This document shows positions 60,101-64,000 of a stretch of 64,000 nt of DNA, piece by piece. Below the pieces are notes generated by a model. It was given only the letters and a program-made list of their open reading frames with translations, ran no database searches and was not told the origin of the DNA. Numbering within the stretch: position 1 is the stretch's first letter; each line of letters begins with the position of its first letter. Position numbers and translations under genes: made by a program. This DNA comes from Humulus lupulus (lineage: Eukaryota; Streptophyta; Magnoliopsida; Rosales; Cannabaceae): assembly GCF_963169125.1 (NCBI RefSeq), contig NC_084793.1, positions 43,457,578-43,521,577 on the forward strand, written 5' to 3'.

Positions 60101-61160
60101 CCTAGGGGCCCTCATGCTTACTTAATCATTGGACGGTTAGAATCCGAGCAAGTGCTCTGATAAGTTATTCCCGGATAGCAGCCGTGAATATTGGCCATTC
60201 AGTGAGAGTGCCTAGAGATACTAGGGGTTGCCAAGATTGAGTGAGGCTGAACACCCTAGGGGCAACTGCTCACCAGCACCACTGATTAACATAGAAGTCT
60301 CCGTAAAACCGTGTAAATTGGATTACACTCTTGAATATGTAGCGATGCCCTAAGTGACATGATAGTTACCCTTGATGAGAATATTTATTGGCTAGATCTT
60401 AGAGTGGAGACTCAGTTCTCTTTTACAGATTAGCAATTATGTTGGAGGGCGCGTTACACCTGAATTGTTGGAAATTATCGAGCGTTGGTCTCGAATTATA
60501 TTGTGATATAATATATCTGCTTGCTCTGGGATTTTCTGAGTGCAGGGATATAATTGTTGATAAGATATAGTTGTGATATAATATATCTGCTTGCTCTGGG
60601 ATTTTCTGAGTGCAGGGATAAAATTGTTGATGAGAATTAGCTGTGATATAATATATCTGCTTGTTCTGGGATTTTTTCTGAGTGCAGGATTTTTATCTAG
60701 ATATGAATTAATTTATCCTTGGTTATCAGGCATGACAACAAGTTTTCCAGGACGCTTTAGCATTCTTGAAATTGATAGTGTAGGGTCCGGATGGGTCCAG
60801 ATACCTATTTCTCTATCTGCTTTGTTTGAAAGTTGATCTTGCTAAGCGTTTTTGCCTACCTAGTTGTTTCATGTTGTAGGTAAGAGCAAGGGCAAGGCAG
60901 AGCAGTGAGGGCTGGAGTCTTCCTTGCAAATGTGCATGTGGACCAACCTTTTGGGAAGCCTTTTTATTTTTGGAAATGTTGTGTAATTTTCCTAAACTAG
61001 GCTCACTCTAATATTTATAAAACATGTTGGTAACTAAATGTTAAGTACGGCCATACGACTTTTATAAAACTTTTTTTTTCAAGGGATTTATGAGACATTT
61101 TGTTAAATGAAAACATTTATATTTCTGCATTATCGAGTCTTGAAAATCCGGGTCGTTACA
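57168..61160 (+). mobile_element. Solo LTR of a Ty3/gypsy retrotransposon, 3,993 bp
   Basis: The element starts TGTAACGTCCTACG and ends AATCCGGGTCGTTACA, with the 5-bp direct repeat AATGT on both sides (57163-57167 and 61161-61165). Removing it restores a normal cassette, GTGCAATGTTATCTAGTAG. There is no primer-binding site, gag or pol, and no second LTR, so it is a solo LTR left by recombination. Long LTRs with TGTAAC..GTTACA ends are typical of the chromovirus Tekay/Del group; that lineage call is inference. Plus orientation is suggested by a leader-like segment near 57940-58040 and transcript-end-like sequence near 60900-61000. Confidence 0.85.
60501..60690 (+). repeat. 70-bp tandem repeat inside the solo LTR, 2.7 copies
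   Basis: TTGTGATATAATATATCTGC followed by TTGCTCTGGGATTTTCTGAG begins at 60501, 60571 and 60641, exactly 70 bp apart. The third copy is shortened and carries two extra T residues. Probably a promoter-proximal or 3' LTR minisatellite. Confidence 0.85.
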
Positions 61161-64000
61161 AATGTTATCTAGTAGTATTTTTCTTGGATCAGATTCCCTT
61201 CAAAATTCACTACTCTATCATACTCATAATGACAACTATATGAGACCCTAGTGGTAGTATTGGTTTACTGGTGTATGTTGTAACGGTTCATTATGTCATA
61301 ATTAGGTCTGCTGTGTGCAATGTTATCTTGTCATAATTTTTCGGGATCGGATGCCATTCTAAATTCACTACTATATCTTAGTGCAATGTTATCTAGTAAT
61401 ATTTTTCCAGGATCGGATCCCCTTCTAAATTCACTACTATATCTTAGTGCAATGTTATCTAGTGATATTTTTCGGGGATCGGATCCCCTTATAAATTCAC
61501 TACTCTAACTTACTCATCATGAAAACTATATGAGACCCTAGCGGTAGTATTGGTTTACTAGTGTACGATGGAATAATTCATTATGTCATAATTAGGTCTG
61601 CTTAGTGCAATGTTATCTAATCGTAATTTTTCGGGATCGGATGCCATTCTAAATTCACTACTATATCTTAGTACAATTTTTTCTAGTAGTATTTTTTCGG
61701 GATCGGATCCCCTTCTAAATTCACTACTCTATCTTATTCAGAATGGATACTATATGAGACCCTAGCGGTAGTATTAGTTTACTAGTGTACGTTAGAACGG
61801 TTCATTATGTCATAATTAGGTCTGCTTAGGGCAATGTTATCTAGTAATAATTTTCCAGGATCGGATCTCCTTCTAAATTCACTACTCTTTCTTACTCAGA
61901 ATGACAAATATATGAGACCCTAGCGGTAGTATTATTTTAGTAGTGTACGTTGGAACGATTCATTACGTAATAATTAGGTCTGCTTAGAGAAATGTTATAT
62001 AGTTATAGTTTTTCAGGATCGGATCCCGTTCTAAATTCCCTACAATATCTTAGTGCAATGTTATCTAGTAGTATTTTTCCGGATCGGATCCCCTTTTAAA
62101 TTAACTACTCTATCTTACTCAGCATGACAACCATATGAGACCCTAGAGGTAGTATTTGTTTACTAGGGTACGTTGGAAAGATACATTATGTCATAATTAG
62201 GTTTGCTTAGTTCAATGTTATATTGTAATAATTTTTCAGGATCGGATCCCCATCTAAATTCACTACTATATCATAGTGCAATGTTATCTAGTAGCATTTT
62301 TCGGGATCGAATCCCTTTCTAAATTCACAACACTATCTTACTCAGAATGACAACTATATGAGACCCTAGCGGTAGTATTGTTTTACTAGTGTTCGTTGGA
62401 ACGGTTCATTATGTCATAATTAGGTCTGCTTAGTGCAATGTTATATATCATAATTTTTTGGGATCGGTTGCCATTCAAAATTCACTACTATATCTTAGTG
62501 CAATGTTATCTAGTAATATTTTTCTGGGATCGGATCCGCTTCTAAATTCACTACTCTATCTTACTCAGCATGACAACTATATGAGACCCTAGCGGTAGTA
62601 TTGGTTTACTAGTTTACGTTGGAACGATTCATTATGTCATAATTAGGTCTGCTTAGTGCAATGTTATCTAGTAATAATTTTTCAGGATTGGATCCCCTTC
62701 TAAATTCACTACTATATCTTACTCAAAATGACAACTATATGAGACCCTAGTGGTAGTATTTGTTTACTAGTGTACGTTGAAACAGTTCATTATGTTATAA
62801 TTAGGTCTGCTTAGAGCAATGTTATCTAGTAATAATTTTTTGGGATCGGATGCCATTCTATATTCACTACTATATCTAGTGCAAAGTTATCTAGTAATTT
62901 ATTTTCGGGATCGGATCCCCTTCTAAATTCACTACTCTATCTTACTCAGAATGACAACTATATGAGACCTTAGCGGTGGTATAGGTTTACTACGGTATGT
63001 TGGAACGGTTCATTATGTCATAATTAGGTCTGCTTAGTGAAATGTTATATAGTAATAATTTTTCAAGATCGGATCCCCTTCTAAATTCAGTGCTATATAT
63101 TAGTGCATAGTTATCTATTAGTATTTTTCGGGATCGGATCCACTTTTAAATTAACTACTCTATCTTACTCAGCATGACAACTATATGAGCCCCTAGCGGT
63201 AGTATTGGTTTACTAGTGTACGTTGGAACGATTCATTATGTCATAGTTAGGTCTGCTTAGTGCTATGTTATCTAGTAATAAATTTTCAGGATCAGATCCC
63301 CTTCTAAATTCACTACTATATCTTAGTGCAATGTTATCTTGTAGTATTTTTTGGGATCAGATCCCCTTCCAAATTCACTACTCTATCTTACTTAGAATGA
63401 CAACTATAGGAGACCGTAGCGATAGTATTGTTATACTAGTGTACGTTGGAACAGTTCATTATGTCATAATTAGGTGTGCTTAGTTAAATGTTATCTAGTA
63501 ATAATTTTTGAAGATTGGATCACCTTTTAAATTCACTACTATATCTTAGTGCAATGTTATCTAGTAGTATTTTTCGAGATCGGATCCCCTTCTAAATTTA
63601 CTACTCTATCTTTTTCAGAATGACAACAATATGAGACCCTCGCAATAGTTTTTGTTTACTAGTGTACGTTTGAACAGTTCATTATGTCATAATTAAGTCT
63701 GCTTAGTGCAATGTTATTTGGTAATAAGTTTTCAGGATTGGATCCCCTTCTAAATTCACTACTATATCTTAGTGCATTGTTATCTAGAAGTATATTTCCG
63801 TGATCGGATCCCCTTCTAAATTCACTACTCTATCATACTCATAATGACAACTATATGAGATCCTAGAGGTAGTATTGGTTTACTAGTGTATGTTGTAACG
63901 GTTCATTATGTCATAATTAGGTCTGCTGAGTGCAATGTTATCTAGACATAATTTTTTGGGATCGGATGCCATTCTAAATTAAGTACTATATCTTAGTGCA
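61161..64000 (+). repeat. Satellite array, continuation to the window edge
   Basis: The same units and orientation resume exactly at the solo LTR border. A three-cassette unit lies near 61310-61500. The array is still running at 64000, so its true length is unknown. Confidence 0.95.

Noticed and set aside
57168..61160. Complete retrotransposon between the AATGT duplications
   Set aside because: No primer-binding site, gag, pol or second LTR is present in the 3,993 bp.
42037..64000. Calling the satellite centromeric
   Set aside because: A tandem array with a retrotransposon relic is compatible with a centromere, but nothing in sequence alone separates this from subtelomeric or interstitial satellites.

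Overview
The window reads as repeat-rich intergenic DNA of a eudicot plant nuclear genome: AT-rich, plant-type GT..AG introns, Ty3/gypsy LTR retrotransposons, CACTA (En/Spm) DNA transposons, PIF/Harbinger-like and Helitron-like elements, and a long satellite array. Some LTR ends (TGTAAC/TGTAAG..GGCC or GACC..CGG) look like those I associate with Rosales such as Cannabaceae, but that is a weak memory-based hint. No recognisable housekeeping gene is present; two unrecognised gene models (38.2-39.1 kb and 40.2-40.7 kb) are the only candidates for non-transposon genes.

Layout. 1-5600: an LTR end (1-232), then a decayed minus-strand Athila/Tat-like Ty3/gypsy element with gag-protease remains (1537-3819), a tRNA-Asp-type primer-binding site (4038-4055) and a proposed LTR (4062-5600). 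It abuts a CACTA end fragment (5601-6061) and appears to have inserted into it. 6062-14753: non-coding, AT-rich DNA with two inverted-repeat elements, a ~69-bp minisatellite, a Harbinger-type MITE and two head-to-tail Helitron-like copies. 14757-19103: CACTA element 1 (AAC duplications), without the transposase core but with an intact 259-codon gene: an N-terminal transposase-associated zinc domain fused to a Gln/Pro-rich tail. 20062-24661: PIF/Harbinger-like material with a broken Myb/SANT-type gene and a small TTA-flanked element.

24761-37577: CACTA element 2, 12.8 kb, complete with matching ends and TGA duplications. It carries a broken TNPD-type transposase gene (31332-34915), a broken Transposase_24-type second gene (35164-36949) and, upstream, six correctly spliced exons that look captured from a host EF-hand calcium-sensor gene (27444-28911).

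37578-42036: AT-rich DNA with a four-exon gene model of about 206 codons and a 153-codon minus-strand ORF with a TATA box. 42037-64000: a satellite array running off the window. Its unit is a ~92-bp core plus one, two or three copies of a 66-bp cassette (about 158, 223 or 290 bp), with higher-order block duplications of variable length. A 3,993-bp solo LTR (57168-61160, AATGT duplications) is inserted into one cassette.

The genes do not form an operon or pathway. The two CACTA transposase genes would once have worked together on the terminal repeats of element 2; both are now interrupted. The most notable candidates are the EF-hand capture, the stand-alone zinc-domain/Q-P-rich protein of CACTA 1, and the cassette-variable satellite.
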